DNA from: Sistotremastrum niveocremeum HHB9708
Lineage: Eukaryota > Basidiomycota > Agaricomycetes > Sistotremastrales > Sistotremastraceae
Length of the DNA: 64,000 nucleotides
NCBI GenBank assembly: GCA_001630475.1
Contig: KV419405.1
Span: forward strand, 745,841 to 809,840
Reading direction: 5' to 3'
Part shown: positions 36,493-49,348 of the stretch, piece by piece
How the letters are laid out: each line of letters starts with the position of its first letter
Numbering within the stretch: position 1 is the stretch's first letter
Notes under the pieces: model-generated
Seen by the model: the letters and a program-made list of their open reading frames with translations, nothing else
The model's database searches: none
Told to the model about the DNA's origin: nothing
Made by a program: the position numbers and the translations under genes

Positions 36493-37310
36493 CGTCAGAC
36501 GGTCCCAAGGAGCATCGGATGTGAATATGTACTCTGTATGCTAAGATTTGGCTCAAAAATCCGAGAGTTTTATGATCTCGTGCTTACAATCTGAGATATT
36601 GTGAAATTTCTTGTGACACAAACTACGAAGGGACTCAAGGCAAGGTCAGACGCAAATATATTATTCTGTGTATCTAATAAAATCGAATTGATTCGTATCT
36701 GATGAACCCGAAAAGAACGAAGACGATCGGGTGTTCAGAGATTTTGAAATCCATATTCTTTGACAGGTCTCCACGACGCGACTTGCCTGCAAACCCCTCC
36801 GCAAGGCGGAGGCGCGGAGTTTACGAGCGGGGTTTGAATCGAACCTAAGATGATCAGGGTCGTTTCACGGGTCGATCGTTATTTTCCATAAAAGGAAATA
36901 GCTTTGTGGCACTTGGACATCCGCGGGACGCCGCGGCTTTGTTCATCGGCCTGACTGCCATCTCCTGGGCTCTTTGATTATTTCATGGCCATATATGGAT
37001 TCTAAAGAGAACTTGAAATTCGATATCGACCAAGTTGGAATATTTGGCAAACGCTAATTCACGAAATGCATCAACGGATGTTTCATTTCAAGTTTCGGAA
37101 AATGCGGAATTGAACGAATCCAGAAGATGTCTTGGAATTGTCGCTCGCGTTGTATGTCGATGTCGAAGAAAGCAAAAGAGCCAGGTCCACCAGGTTCGTC
37201 TGGGGAAGACGCCAGTGTCACGCGAACGGTCACCGTGTTCATTCAACGCTTCCCAGCAAGCGCCATGACTCTCTGATCTTGGTTGTCCTTTGTCCAATGC
37301 ACATCTAATC

Positions 37311-39326
37311 ATGCAATACGACCTTGAGACGGGTCCGCTACATCGGGATGACCTCGATGCCCCGATCACTCCATCTGCATCCGTATTTGACGAACCCGAG
37401 GATGACCTCTCGAGCCCAACGGCTGGTATCGTTCGCTCGATGACTATGACTTTACCTCGTGTGTATGGAAGTCAGAAACGACGCAGCAGCACTGCGCCCT
37501 ATGTGGAAGCTTTGGAGCCAGCTCAGGTCGTGAGCCTGAGACGTTGGATTCTTGGAGTGGCCATCAGTAAGTCATGCCTTTTCTCTGAATGCGTTGAAAA
37601 ATATTGACGATATTGTAGTTGACTTCGATATCGACCTCGGACCCGTCTTCACTTCCATCTATCCCCCGCTGAATCTTGCATCAATCGAGAAGGAGAACAT
37701 GTCAGTCGAGTGGTATTCTAGCCTGGTCAAGACTGATGACTTGCATTAGAACCTTCTCATCACTTCCGGATACAAGCACAACAAATAATTTGACGACTAG
37801 CCATTCTTTCCGTATTCGCGATTCGCGCGACGCTCCTGAATCTCAACTCGAGGAGCTCAGTGTCCTAGAAAAGCCACCATCCATCGACGGCTTCCTCTAC
37901 GGCTATGTCACGTTCCTACAGGTTAGAGAACCGACTTCAAAGCGAGGCTATGTCCAGGTATGAAATGTGTCCCATTCGTTATTAAATCTGAATCCCGTTT
38001 GTAGCGCTCATTCACTGTACTTTCATATCACCCACTCCCAGCTCTGTTCACCGAAGTTAGTTCTAATATTACCGCGTCCTATGGCCGACGGAGCTCTGGT
38101 ACCCTGAAGAAAGCTTGTGAAGAAATTGCCAACTGGTGAGTTCGCCAACTTGATGCCACTATCCTTGTTCACCTCGCTCAGGCCCGACCCCTCTGAAGGC
38201 ATCTTGTCCCTTAACTTCTGTGGCACTGTGCTCGAAGTTGAAATGCCTACTGAATCATACGAGGCCGTTGATTCAAGACCTAAGCTTCGTCACGCTGCGA
38301 GTGTTCCCAGGGTGCGCATGTCTTCACCTCCCACATATGCACTTATCCATAGAATTTGTAGATGGTCGCAGTGGCACCGTCCCTTACCCCATCTTTGGTC
38401 AATGCTTTCTCGGTCGTTTTACCATCGATGTGGAGCCTTTGGGAATGTCTTGTCCTGAACGAACCCCTCGCCATTTTTGCACCTTCCGCCGACGTTGCAA
38501 GTTCAGCAGTCTGGTGGCTTGAGCAATTACTACATCCAGTGAGTCTCTTGAATGCCGCCCATCATCCATCTGAATATGCATATAGCTTCCGTTTGTTGGC
38601 GACTACCGACCATATTTTACCATTCATGATCGAGATTTTACCGCGCTCGTTAACAAGCAAGCGCCGAAATCTGGCTTGTTGATTGGGTGTACCAACCCAC
38701 TGCTGCACAAGTTATGCAGTCATTGGCCTCATACTGTCCACTTGAGGTAAGCTTGCTGAAGATCTGCGTGATGTTTTATACTCATGTATGCTAGTGCGAC
38801 ACCACATCTGCGGCAGCCCAAAGGCCGATTCGCTCTCGCGACATCCAATCTCGTAGAAGGATTTCACAGCACCACACATAATCGATACACATCGAAAGAT
38901 CGGCCTTTGCTAAAGAAGCTCGAAGATATGATGCTCTCCGGAACGAACCTCAGTCCGTTCTCATTCCCTATTTTTGTCTCCGATCTAACCGTTGCATCTA
39001 TAGAGATGGAAACTTTCCCTCTCCTAAAGCGTCATTTCTCAGCTAGAGCAACTGAGTTCCTCGCTCCTTTCAACCGTTACCTCACGACATTACTGCCCGC
39101 CCACGGATCCTCGCCAATCAACACATCCCTCAAGAAATTTGAGACCGCGAAATTCATGGCATCGCTGAAAGCTCACGGCTCCCCTTTGCCATTCCGGACA
39201 ACCGCCAAGAGAAACGAATTTTACGAACGATGGATGAGAACACCTGCTTTCGGGAGGTGGTTAGCTCAGCAGGATGAATACATCACTAGCGTCTTGCGTA
39301 ATCCCACGGCTGGCAAACGATCTTAA
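37311..39326 (+). CDS. DENN domain protein of the DENND6/FAM116 family
   Basis: DENND6 proteins act as guanine-nucleotide exchange factors for Rab14-like GTPases in endosomal traffic. The upstream DENN module begins RRWILGVAI joined to VDFDIDLGPVFTSIYPPLNL, the DENND6 signature, then a short FSSLPD block, FLYGYVTFLQVREPTSKRGY and RSFTVLSYHPLPALF. Next come WPDPSEGILSLNFCGTVLEV and, after introns, the central DENN part (WECLVLNEPLAIFAPSADVA, then the DHDFTALV-type stretch) and TNPLLHKLC. The C-terminal exon has KDRPLLKKLEDMML and RTPAFGRWLAQQDEYITS, ending NPTAGKRS. About 560 residues after removal of eight or so introns. The ATG at 37311 is the first in-frame ATG; a TTG 21 nt earlier is ignored. 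Convergent with the FAD gene, 337 bp away. Confidence 0.88.
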
Positions 39327-39663
39327 TTTATTTCCTTCTGTATCTCTACGCCGCTCCTTTGCTGACACTCGTGTTATAAGCGCACGGACTGGTTATCTTC
39401 ATGCATGTATTAGATGTACTAGTAGGGGCGCGCATATAGACTCTTGGATGCTCGAACGATTGCACATGTTTTTGTGAGGTGGGGTGATTATTCAGCTTTA
39501 TCCGGCTATAAATATGTACTCCACAAAATTTAAGTGACGAGGTTCAAAAGGTCCGCTACTATCAGTCTAATGATAGACAATTCACAGTATGGAAATGCGC
39601 TGAAAGGCATCAATCATTGAGGCACGGAGAAGCACAAGGAAGGAAAAGCGAGCGTCGAAGGCT

Positions 39664-41742
39664 CTATGACTTAGTGATGCCCAGGAACTCCTGCAGACCA
39701 GATGAGTAAACGACGCTGAAGATGCTGCGAATTTAATACCTTGAATCCAGCCCAAACTACTCGAATAGCGATGTCAGGACTGATTGCATCGGTTCCGGGG
39801 GCAATAAACATAGAGCTATTGTGTAAAACTGCCGCAATCCGCTCGTTCTTTACGATAGAGGTCAGAGGGGATGGGAAATATATTGACCGGATCACTCACG
39901 TGGTAGGCGACATTGAGAAAATTTCTGCCATACCACCGAAGGAATGCACCCTTCTTCAATGTTTCTCCTTCAACCGGAACAGTGGTAGCCCAGTTGTAGT
40001 CGTCAGCCTTGGTCTGAACCCAAAGAGAGGCGATGCGTTTATTATGCCTTTTCCAGAAAGTCATTCCGAAATCATGGGGCAATATATCGCGACCGGAGCT
40101 CTGATCGAAGATGGGCTCGCAGCGTTGGAGAGCGCCACTGAGTGTTGCAGCTCCTATCATGGCCTTCGTGCAGCCTTGTCTATGAATGAGAACGCACCAT
40201 CAGAACATGTTATGACTGATGAGATGAAAAAATAAATTACCCTCTGACGGGATTCACTCTCATCACTGAATCGCCAAGCGCAATCAAATTGGAGGGAAGC
40301 ATGTCGGCAACTTCATGGTATTTGATAGAGTGACAAGGGGCTAGCGAGTGACCCGGCAAGGTAAGAAAAACCGAAAAGCCTGTTTATACAGAGGAAATTT
40401 GCTTACGACATCTGGTATCAAAGTACGTCGCAGATGCACCACAATTATTCTCTTCGAGAGCATCCAAGAAGGGGAACACAAATGACGGGAAAGGCTCGGC
40501 GCCTTTGATTTGCGAAATAAAGGTGCGGATATCGTCAATAGATCTCGGACGCTCATGCATGTCCCATCCCCCGCATGCAATTTGAACTTAACGCCAATAA
40601 GTATGTAGACGATCGAGCAAAGATATAAAATTACCTGTGTTATGTTCACGCCTGAATATGTATAGTGTGTTGCGCGCGATACGAGGATCAGGAGTGTACA
40701 CGAGAATGACTCGGGAATTAGCATAACCGCCGGGGATGGGGACTTTCGCCATGGCAGCCGGATCGACTTTAAATTCGCAAGTCGTATAGAACATTTTAGG
40801 ATCGTAAGTATCCCTCGGAACTTGCAGGGGCTTTGCAGGGGTAGAGACCCATTTCAACGCTGCGGAGGCCGGACCCGTGCAATCTAGGCAGCGGTCAGCC
40901 ATCATCAACTGTAGAAGAAGCAAAGGAGAGCATACCGACTACAAGAAGCGTGGGCTCGATTGTTTCTACACCATCTTTCGATCGGATTATCGCGCTTTCG
41001 ACCCGATCACGGGTACTGCTGGTGATGGTATTGATGCCGACGACCGTTCCTGTCACATATTCGATATTGTCGCAGTCGCGCTTCACCAATTTTCTCAACA
41101 GCGTCTCATAAGTGTGGCGGTTGACGCTAAAATGCATCGGGAAATCTCCTTTATAGAATCCATGTGGGGCTTTCAGGTGTCTTCCTCCCACATACAGCTT
41201 GATGTCGGAAGAGGCGATGGCGTCAGGATCGATTTTGCGAGCTTCGGCATCAAAATTCGGGAATAGCTCTCTGAGAGCGTATAGCGTGTAAACGTGGTAG
41301 TTGTGTATGGCATTATATTGCATGACGCGGGCACGGGGATTGGGTTTCTTGCCATCACCTTTGGATTCGGGAACGTCGTGAGAAATCCCAGCTTTTGTTG
41401 AGAGCCACGCTTCAGGTTCAACGACGATGACGCGAGAGAAATGAGTCGAGCAGATCCTGGCAGTTAGCAGCCCCCCGATACTGAACGGGGCGTCAGCTCA
41501 GCTTTGTAGCTGGAAGAACGCTCCCACCTTCCTCCAGCGACAACGACGGTGCCGTCAATGCGCTTGCCACTGAGTCTCGGTTTTCCCAAGTAGGGAAGCT
41601 CGTTGATAGCGGTGATTTCTTCAATACTCTTGTTGCGACGCCATTTCGCGATGGGGCCCGAGGCCAGAGCTACATGTAGCACAGCGACAACGACGAGAGC
41701 GTACGTGAAGTATGATGAGATGAGTTCATCCAGGAGGGACAT
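39664..41742 (-). CDS. FAD-dependent oxidoreductase, membrane-anchored, substrate unknown
   Basis: MSLLDELISSYFTYALVVVA VLHVALASG is an N-terminal membrane or signal-anchor segment. VVVAGGSIGGLLTAR, assembled across an intron, is the dinucleotide-binding GxGxxG fold, and VIVVEPEAWL the Glu that binds FAD ribose. The second FAD motif is near TLLVDCTGPASAALKWVS. Between lie MQYNAIHNYHVYTLYALREL and FYKGDFPMHFSVNRHTYETL, and after that CEFKVDPAAMAKVPIPGGYA. The C-terminus, after several introns, ends LGITKS with a TAG at 39664. About 560 residues. The layout resembles the squalene-epoxidase or geranylgeranyl-reductase-like monooxygenases, but none of their signature motifs is complete; I do not name a substrate. 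No tailoring-enzyme cluster surrounds it. Confidence 0.78.
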
Positions 41743-42664
41743 GGTTGAGAGAGGATTTTAGAACGAAGACTCCGTTGATTCCAATCTATATATTCCGTGC
41801 CGCGGTGATTACGACTGCTGTAGCTGCCGTTCCAAAGCTGAGCGCTGGTTCCTGACGTCAACTCGGCGGTCCCTTTCTGTGTCCGATCAAGAAGTGCAGC
41901 AGATTTGACTTGGCCAGCAAGCGCCCGCAGGAACGGGCAGCACTCGGCCCCACTGACTCGAAACGACTGCTCAAACCCTTGCCGCTGCGATGCCGCAGTG
42001 TCCAGAGTGGAGAGTCACTGCGCTTTATCTCTTCGGCCCCGACGCTCTAGCGGCATCGTGCTGGTTGGTAAGGGAATTTCAAAACCTGCCGCCTCTCGTG
42101 CATGCAAAGTGATCAGAAACTGGCGTCGGGACGTCAGCAACGGCTTCCAATGAAACTCAGGATCCCATACCTGCCAAGACCCCCATCTGTTCCATCAGGG
42201 TAAATCAAGCGATTGCCTCCGCAGAAGTAAAAATTGGTTTGTTCGACGCCAATTAGACGCTCCATTTTGGGAAGCCATATATCAACGGATCTCGCGTACG
42301 GGTTTCTTCATTTTCTTCCTCGCTGGCTCCAATGATATCGACACAAATTGTGTCTACGGCGCGTGTGGGGCTATACACGTCGAGACAACGCCCAAGGTTG
42401 CTTCAAATTTTGCTGAAGCAGTATGCCATGATAGACCAATCGTCCATAGCCGACGAGAGTTGACAGAGCGGTTGTAGCATTTGAACGGATTGGCTATACG
42501 AAGCCATCGTCCTTGACCCGGAGCACCTTGTATCATTTGTTCAGATATAACTGAAGTATAGCTGATGAGTTTACCAACAAGAAGCTATGCGTTGAGTTCA
42601 GTCTTCAGTCGCAAGCAGGAGTTTCTGCAGTTCAAAGTTCAAACTCCGGTCGTCTTCAACCACG
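41743..42664. other. Divergent intergenic region
   Basis: About 920 bp between the start codons of the FAD oxidoreductase (minus) and the LRR-like gene (plus). No further gene seen; two promoters are expected here. Confidence 0.45.
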
Positions 42665-44459
42665 ATGAAGCCCAAGTCTAATATCTCGATTCCTGTCTTT
42701 GACCCCGAAAATCCATTGCTTTCGAGCCCTGCATCTATATCTCCTGTTCGAAGTCGCTATAAGCTAGCTCCTCTACAAAGCCACGACATGCGAAAGAAAA
42801 AATCTTTGAAAGAAAACGCACCGACTTCTCAGAACGTGAAAGAATCCAGGACCAAAAGATTGACGCGTCGACCTCTCCAAGAAATCAATCCTGCAGAACT
42901 CGAACGAACATCCGGGAAGCTCGACTACAAGGCGTTCTTAAATGTATCTTCTCCCATTCCGCCGCCAGGCCTTGCATTGCCACCTATGAAACCGAAATGC
43001 CTCGAACTATCATCAGACAGCGGATTCAGCGAACTCCAGGGCCCTCTCAAACGCGGTCAATCTGTAGACTCCGTCGACGATGAATCCTTCATTCTGAGCG
43101 CGAAAGCCGATAAGATCCACTTCATCTCTATCTCCAGTAACGAAAGTTTGGCGCATGATCAGCCGGTTTCACCCTCTCATTTCTCCAATTTCTCGGGATT
43201 CAATCCAAGCGGCGTCTCTCCGAACGTTGATCCCATCTCCCCTGATATCCACGAGGCTTGTCGTCGTCGAATTGCTGAACTTGAAGCCGAAGTCGCTCAA
43301 TTGCTCAATACAAGTCTTTCCGCCTCTCATCCAATACCCATTCAAGGTAGGTAGAGGGAATAGTAATCTCTTGTTGTCTGAGTTGATGTTCCTGTCAGGA
43401 TCTCAAGTGCGGGAGCATATCCGTTCGCTTACCGAGGAGCACTTTGCAGGAAATTCTGGTTCCCCTGTTTTGCATCAGTCAGGCTATAGCTACCAAGACA
43501 TGATTGATTCTTTGATCCGGGAAGGTGAGCCACAACAGACTCTCATAGCCTATTGTGTCTGAATTTCTCAACAGGAAGACTCGATACGCATACACTAACG
43601 CTATTCGGCTACTCGGAGGTTGAAAGCATCAGCTTCTCCCAGTATCTTCGTAGCAACCAATCGCTCCCAGACAATACGCTGCGAGGTTTGTTCAAGTTCA
43701 GATCGGATAGTCATACATTGACCATTTTGGACAGCTTTCCAAACCCCCCATTTGTTTACTCATCTCAAGGAGGTCGTCTTATCGGGGATACATCTCCAGG
43801 ACCAAGACGTTTTCAGTGTGGCTTCGATATCCTGCTTGAAAATTTTGCATCTGGGGAGCTGCAGAATTCGCAACGATAGGTAAGTACATGAATTGCTGCT
43901 AATCTGTCATTCTCATGATGGCGCGCGACAGTATCTGCTACTTGCGCCGCTGTCAAGACACATTAGAAAGTCTCGACCTCCACGGCAATCCTGAAATCGA
44001 CGACGGAGCGGTTCCCGATTTGAATCACTTGCGCGCTTTGAAGCATTTATCCCTCCTCGAGACTCGTGTGACGGTTGCCGGCTTGAAATCTTTGGCCGCG
44101 AACCTCCGAAACGGTCATAACCTAAAGCTGTTGGTTCCCGAACACTGCCGCGCAGATCTCGAAGGTAGTGTCTTCGGTTTGCTTTCGTCGACTGTTACTA
44201 TATGCCTGCAGGTGTACAACATCAAAACTGGCACTCCAGCGTCCACGACCCTCTTGCTGTGCAGCGGTCGAGCGATTCTTCTTATCCTGGGTTCCAGCCT
44301 CTGAACCTCGGTCCTGCGGTTGATGACTCTACTTTTACTTTCGATAGCACGCAAGTCGGCGACTTCACTGGGGAAAACCCGATTTTCAAACTCCAAGCTC
44401 GAAATCACGATCTATTCTCCGCTGATGTGCTCTGGACTTCGCAACAACAACAATACTGA
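42665..44459 (+). CDS. Unknown protein with one or two leucine-rich repeats
   Basis: Starts MKPKSNISIPVFDPENPLLS. The first 200 residues are disordered, with basic clusters (KKKSLKENAP, KRLTRRPLQEI) and a helix EACRRRIAELEAEVAQLLNT. After two introns comes a folded-looking part, VREHIRSLTEEHFAGNSGSP, LFGYSEVESISFSQYL, FKFRSDSHTLTILDSFPNPP. An exon around 43915-44160 reads TLESLDLHGNPEIDDGAVPD and LNHLRALKHLSLLETRVTVA, which is LRR-like. The last exon ends in a Gln run, SQQQQY. About 500 residues. I recognise no family; nuclear location is likely from the basic clusters. Confidence 0.6.
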
Positions 44460-44805
44460 GGCTCGATGATCAGCGCGCTTTGACCTTCTTCTTCGCGATA
44501 CTTGTAATAATTTCGTTGAAATTGCGTATATTACCCCTGACGTTCAAAGCTCCGAATTTCCGTGCTCTGGTAGCGTAAAATAGTGAAAGTCTTGTAAATG
44601 CAAATGAATTTCCCTTGTGGCTACTATTTATGTCTTCTCATTAATCATGATAAGTGGTCCAAATTGGTGATTGTCATGATGAGTGATGTATCTAGTGCGG
44701 CGTGCCTCGATGCAGCCACGCGACCGACAACTTCACGTCTTGTCCCGACCATAAAGCGCATTGCGAACCTACGTCTCCAGTGAGTGTTCTGGCATCGCCG
44801 TCATC
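44460..44805. other. Promoter region of the CK2 beta gene
   Basis: About 345 bp with nothing recognisable apart from the 3' flank of the LRR-like gene and the upstream region of the next. Confidence 0.4.
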
Positions 44806-45916
44806 ATGCTGAGAGCACATCTGCAACGCACAGTGGACGAAATATCAACTGGATCAGATTCTGATTATTCCAGGTAAAGAATTTAACGCTTGTCTCAATC
44901 GGGGAAGCCAACTAACCTCATGACTGCAGCTCCGTAATTCATTTCCAACACAACCTTACCGGACACTTCTGATCTCAATGCTCAGTGGATATCATGGTTC
45001 CTATCATCTAAAGGCAACGAATATTTTTGCGAAGTGGAAGAAGACTACATCCTCGATCGGTTCAACCTAACTGGGCTGAACACCGAAGTGCAGAACTACA
45101 CTCAAGCCCTCGACCTTATCACTGATAACTTAGGTGAGTCACTCGACGCACAATATTCATTTTTCCCTTCTCATGCGAGGGAAAAGACGACGATGTGGCC
45201 GAGGAGTTTCGAGGATCGTTGGACGTTCAAGCGCGACTGCTGTATGGTCTCATTCACGCCCGATGGGTCATCACATCTCGAGGGCTGGCAAAAATGGTGC
45301 GTGATGTGCATTGATCCCATGTAGCCATCATTCCTCATCGAACTCCCCCAGCTGGATAAATACAAGAAGGCAGACTTTGGCCGGTGTCCGAGAGTCCTCT
45401 GTCAATCACAACCCCTCCTCCCCGTCGGCCTCACAGACGTTCCCTACGAAAAGTCTGTCAAACTTTACTGCGGACGTTGCGAAGACATATATTCTCCTAA
45501 ATCTTCTCGCCATGGATCTATCGATGGCGCCTACTTCGGAACATCGTTCCCTCACATGCTTTTCCTTGTATATCCTCACATGATTCCTCAAAAAAGCGGG
45601 ATCCCGGAATTGAGTCCACCAGGTGTGAAGGCAGTGGAAGGAGCAGACGGACGACGAGGAAGACGACCACGTGAAGAGGCCGAGGGCACATCAGAGGTCA
45701 TGGGCGAAGAATTTAGTACAGCCAATGTGGCCATGAAGGCGGAACGATACCGACCTAGAATCTTTGGCTTCCAAGTCTCGGAAATTGCCAAATTACAGAG
45801 GTGGCAGGAAGCTATTAGGGATAGGTAAGCTCGCTCGTCGTCCTTCTGTTCACCGCAGTCTCACTCAAAGCTCGTTCCTTAGACAAGTAGCTCGTTTGGA
45901 GGCCCTCGAAAGTTGA
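44806..45916 (+). CDS. CKB1: Casein kinase 2 regulatory (beta) subunit
   Basis: Dimeric scaffold of the CK2 tetramer that stabilises the catalytic subunit and picks substrates. [20 protein letters not shown] opens it; after a first intron the core [32 protein letters not shown]. An acidic loop ([10 protein letters not shown]) follows a second intron, then [20 protein letters not shown]. The zinc ribbon is CPRVLC ... LYCGRC, supplying four Cys. Then [20 protein letters not shown], a fungal insertion rich in Gly, Arg and Glu, and [13 protein letters not shown]. The final exon completes [11 protein letters not shown] with TGA at 45916. About 290 residues. Whether it matches yeast CKB1 or CKB2 cannot be told, since basidiomycetes usually have one or two; the symbol follows CKB1 for convenience. 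Confidence 0.95.
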
Positions 45917-46018
45917 ACTGGAGCGGGCTATCTTCGCGAAGCTTTCGGCGTAGATCGATATAATTCTGTGTTTCTTTCGTTGTATTCCCAAGGTTTTGTT
46001 CAATTACACGCGTACATA

Positions 46019-47258
46019 TTACAGTTTGTTCACAAGAGGAGGGCCATGCATAAGCCCAACGCTGATCTTCATAAAGTCTTCCGGTTCGTCCCAATGAGCC
46101 TGTGGATCAGTCAGAAAGGGCCTAAAGGAACGGAGAGCTGAGCATACAAAATGATTTCCGTTCTTCATCCAAACAACGGGAATAGGGGGAACATATTCTC
46201 CTCTCTCTTTCCTCTCTCGTAAATGCTCTGTAAACGACCACCCAGCAAAGACCGTGATCCAACATGACTGTTCGCCCCACAGTCCGTATATGCGACAGGG
46301 CAACTTGTACGGCTGGGTTTTGCCTTCGCCAAACAATACTTTCCGCGCAATCCTGTTAAACGCGTCAAAGCGGATGCCGCGGAGGATAGGTACATCAGAT
46401 CGGTTCTGAGCCTCGATGTCGAAACACGCCTTCAACTCCTCAGGGCTCATGTTATCCGAGGTGGCTATCCGGCCGGTGTTGCCTGACAGTATCAGAAGTT
46501 TGGAAGGATCTCTGATAGGCTTCTCGTTATGGTAGTAGCCAGATAGGAAGCTGTTGAGAGCTCGGATGAAGTCCTCTTGTGTCTTGCCTTCTTTCAATGC
46601 TGAACGATAGTCGGACCCTGGAGGAGGATCTTTCAAAGCAAGTGCCCAATGGGGAGCGTCTGTTGGAAGAGATCAACATGAAGTGGCGTGCGTGGCTATC
46701 ATATAGAGAGGGCGTACCATACATGATGTATGAGTCCAGGTTCTTCTCCAGAGATTGGGCGACGTTAGGCGGCAAGTTGTTGAGGTTATCCAACAGAGAA
46801 AGGCAGAACACGTTTCCCAACGACCATCCCAACAATGAGACGCCACCTTGGCCCTTCTCGTCGAGACCGGGGATGCCTTCAACCTCAAGCAAATGGTGAA
46901 TGAACCGCCCCAGTTCCTGCGCTCGAGCGTTCATGAATTTTGCATAATCTTGGGCATCCCCCGTACGGACGGGATCAATCTCTTGTGGGGCGTAGGGAGT
47001 TGAGCTTGGAAAGTCTCGACGATTGACGCATATGAGACGGATGCCATGCTTCGGCGCAAGAGGTAGAAGTCGACTGAAGACGGCTGAAATGCCACATTAG
47101 CACGGAACACGCCAAATATGTCACCAATAAAAATGCCTACCGCTATGCCAGCTATATCCATGGACTATAACAAGTGTCTTATAGTTCGGAGTAGGTAGCG
47201 AACCGGTATCTGTGTAGAAGAGTTTGGTTCCGCGTTCGTCTACTGGTGCAACGGGCAT
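46019..47258 (-). CDS. Alpha/beta hydrolase, cytosolic or mitochondrial
   Basis: MPVAPVDERGTKLFYTDTG leads to LVIVHGYSWHSG, the HG oxyanion strand. After an intron come ICVNRRDFPSSTPYAP and, in the next exon, VSLLGWSLGNVFCLSLL with Ser in G-W-S-L-G. A lid helix region follows (LNSFLSGYYHNEKPIRDP). Near the end WMKNGNHFVCSALRSF contains the likely catalytic His; the acid is less clear. Ends LVNKL. About 370 residues. An upstream in-frame stretch (RPFHASAVQK) resembles a mitochondrial presequence, so translation from further upstream is possible. Family members include fungal lipase-like hydrolases; no substrate can be stated. Convergent with CK2 beta, 102 bp away. Confidence 0.8.
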
Positions 47259-47530
47259 CTTCTGAACAGCGCTCGCATGGAAGGGTCTCAGAACATGAGA
47301 TAAGGTACGAGGGCCGAATATCAAGGATTTGTATTGAATTACAGATTTCGTGAGATGGCAGGCAGATCTAATCATACACGTACATACAACAGTAAAGCAA
47401 GATGAAGTCAGGGAGAATAATTTAGCCCATATGAATGAGGATAAAGACGTGCGGGGGGCAAGATCAGTTTTGGAGGAATTACTAGAGAGCGAATTTGTAA
47501 GTTTATGGGACATTACCCCCCGACTTCAAG

Positions 47531-49348
47531 TCATAATCTGCCAAAGATGTCCGAGCGAGCAGGTTGAGCGGAGACGAGGTCCCAGTCCGGTGTGAAGACA
47601 CGGTTGCTGATCTCCGGGTTCAACATGGATGTCTGCTCGTTCTGCCATCGGGCGAGTAACGAACTCGAGCTCTCAAACTGGGCAAGGTTTGCCATCTGGT
47701 GATTCATGATAAGCACAAGCGCTCAAAGAAGAGAATCAAAGGCTTACCTGTGTGACCAGGGTCGGATGGTACCCCAGAGCTCGCAATAGGTCATCCAGAT
47801 ATGGATCATCAGGCTGCGTATCAGCGATAGAAGCGAATGTTTCACGAGCTGCCTCCTCGTTCAATGGTCCCAGAGGAGGCAAGAACGGTCGACTCCATAA
47901 TGGCCCCAGAGGACGCTCCCGGCCACCCAATGTGACAATCAACGACATGTTTGGAGCAGAAGCAAACATTTGCAAGAGATTCTCCACCTCTTGTCGCGTT
48001 TCGGCCTTTTTCCAAGAGAGATCGATGTTATCGAGAATCAGAAGGGTTCGAAGTGTTTGATCGCCAAGCACCGCCATGATGCGCTGATGAACATCATGAA
48101 CGGGTTCCCACGAGATTTTAAGTCCATCGGCCACAGCGGCTAACAGATCGACCTCGTTATTGGCGTCTCTCGCATCGACTAGCAGACGTCTGTTGAGATA
48201 CGAGGAGGCGACAGAAGAATGGTGGAGGACAGCGCGCGCCAAAGAGGACTTCCCAATCCCAGGAGGTCCCAAAATTGCAATACGGGCCGGTGCAGGTTCG
48301 GAAAGTGTTGACACGAGCTTCGACACCTCGTGCTCGCGTCCGTGGAAAATCTTGGGGAAGGGAGGAAGATACGCCAAATGGCCATCGTCCATGGATCCAA
48401 TGGTCAGAGGCAATGACGGACTTCGCGAAGAGCCAAACGGGCTCATCGGACTGAGGGGGCTACCGGGTTCCATGGAAGTGGGACTGCTGCACAAATCCGG
48501 ACTCATAGTCCGCTGAATCGTCTGCATGCATGTTGCATGATACTCTTTGATTGAGTCCATCATCGAGGATTGTCGTCGATGACTAAGAGCATCTTGCTGT
48601 GCCAGATTGTGATGTATCGTGATATTTTGCTGCACCTGAAGATCGACATCGCGTGAGCACCAGAATATAGCATGGCCGAAATAACGCACATCAAAGATTC
48701 TCAGAGCGTGCTTGAGCTCCTGGTTAAAGCGGATAAGCTGCTCGTTATCATCCGCCTGGGAAAGGATGCGTTTTAGATATGAGCCCTTGTTCATCGTCTT
48801 GACTTTATCGTGAATCTTTGCTAGCTTGCTAAAAAGCCATCACTAAGAATGCCGCGCATGAGACCGAGGTCACTCACTCTTGCAGAGATTCGATGTTGTA
48901 CAGAACCTGGGGGGAATGAGGCTCTTTCTGATTCGTACTTTCATTGATGATGACGTTGATCAGTTCCACGATATACTTCCGCAATCTCTGGACTTCTGTC
49001 TTGCAAGTTCTGAGTGTCTGTGGTCAATGCACCGCGTCTGGATAGCGATTTGGGTAGCTTACCGAACTCCCTAAGGTAAGTCAGTACTTTCATTTTCATA
49101 AGATAAAGCACAGGGCGAACCTCGGTGACTTCAATGATGAGCAATGCAAGGCCAGCGAGGCCCTTCAGGTAGCCGATGTTGGTGGCATCACCGATCTCCC
49201 TGACCGCTGTGAGCGACAAGGTCAATGCACCAACGGTCGTGTCTCTGCTAGGTAGCAAAGTCTTGATACGATCGACGACTGAGGACTCCGCAGCATTTCT
49301 TCGTTTCTCGCCTCGGTGGCTGAAACGCGCATATATGCCCATCTTCAT
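47531..49348 (-). CDS. NLR-like protein: helical N-domain plus NB-ARC-type NTPase, no repeat domain
   Basis: STAND-type NTPase. Starts MKMGIYARFSHRGEKRRNAA, then VGALTLSLTAVREIGDATNI and GYLKGLAGLALLIIEVTE, which resembles the four-helix domain found at the N-terminus of fungal NLRs and related to the MLKL executioner bundle. After two or three short introns come VQRLRKYIVELINVIINEST. A Ser/Pro linker follows. The ATPase begins FHGREHEVSKLVSTL; P-loop ILGPPGIGKSSLARAV; Walker B LLILDNIDLS; GxP-like block LGPLNEEAARETFAS. It ends after LVTQ plus 60 residues (FGRL) with no TPR, WD40 or ankyrin repeats. About 480 residues, shorter than most fungal NLRs. Possible decoy, helper or truncated member; the reason is not visible. 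Confidence 0.75.

Noticed and set aside
36781-36860. tRNA-like GGTTTGAATCGAACC with a GC-rich hairpin
   Set aside because: On the minus strand it holds a B-box-like sequence, but the T-stem does not pair and no A box or acceptor stem lies nearby.
37290-37310. Earlier start for the DENND6 gene
   Set aside because: The upstream codon is TTG; the first ATG in frame is at 37311.
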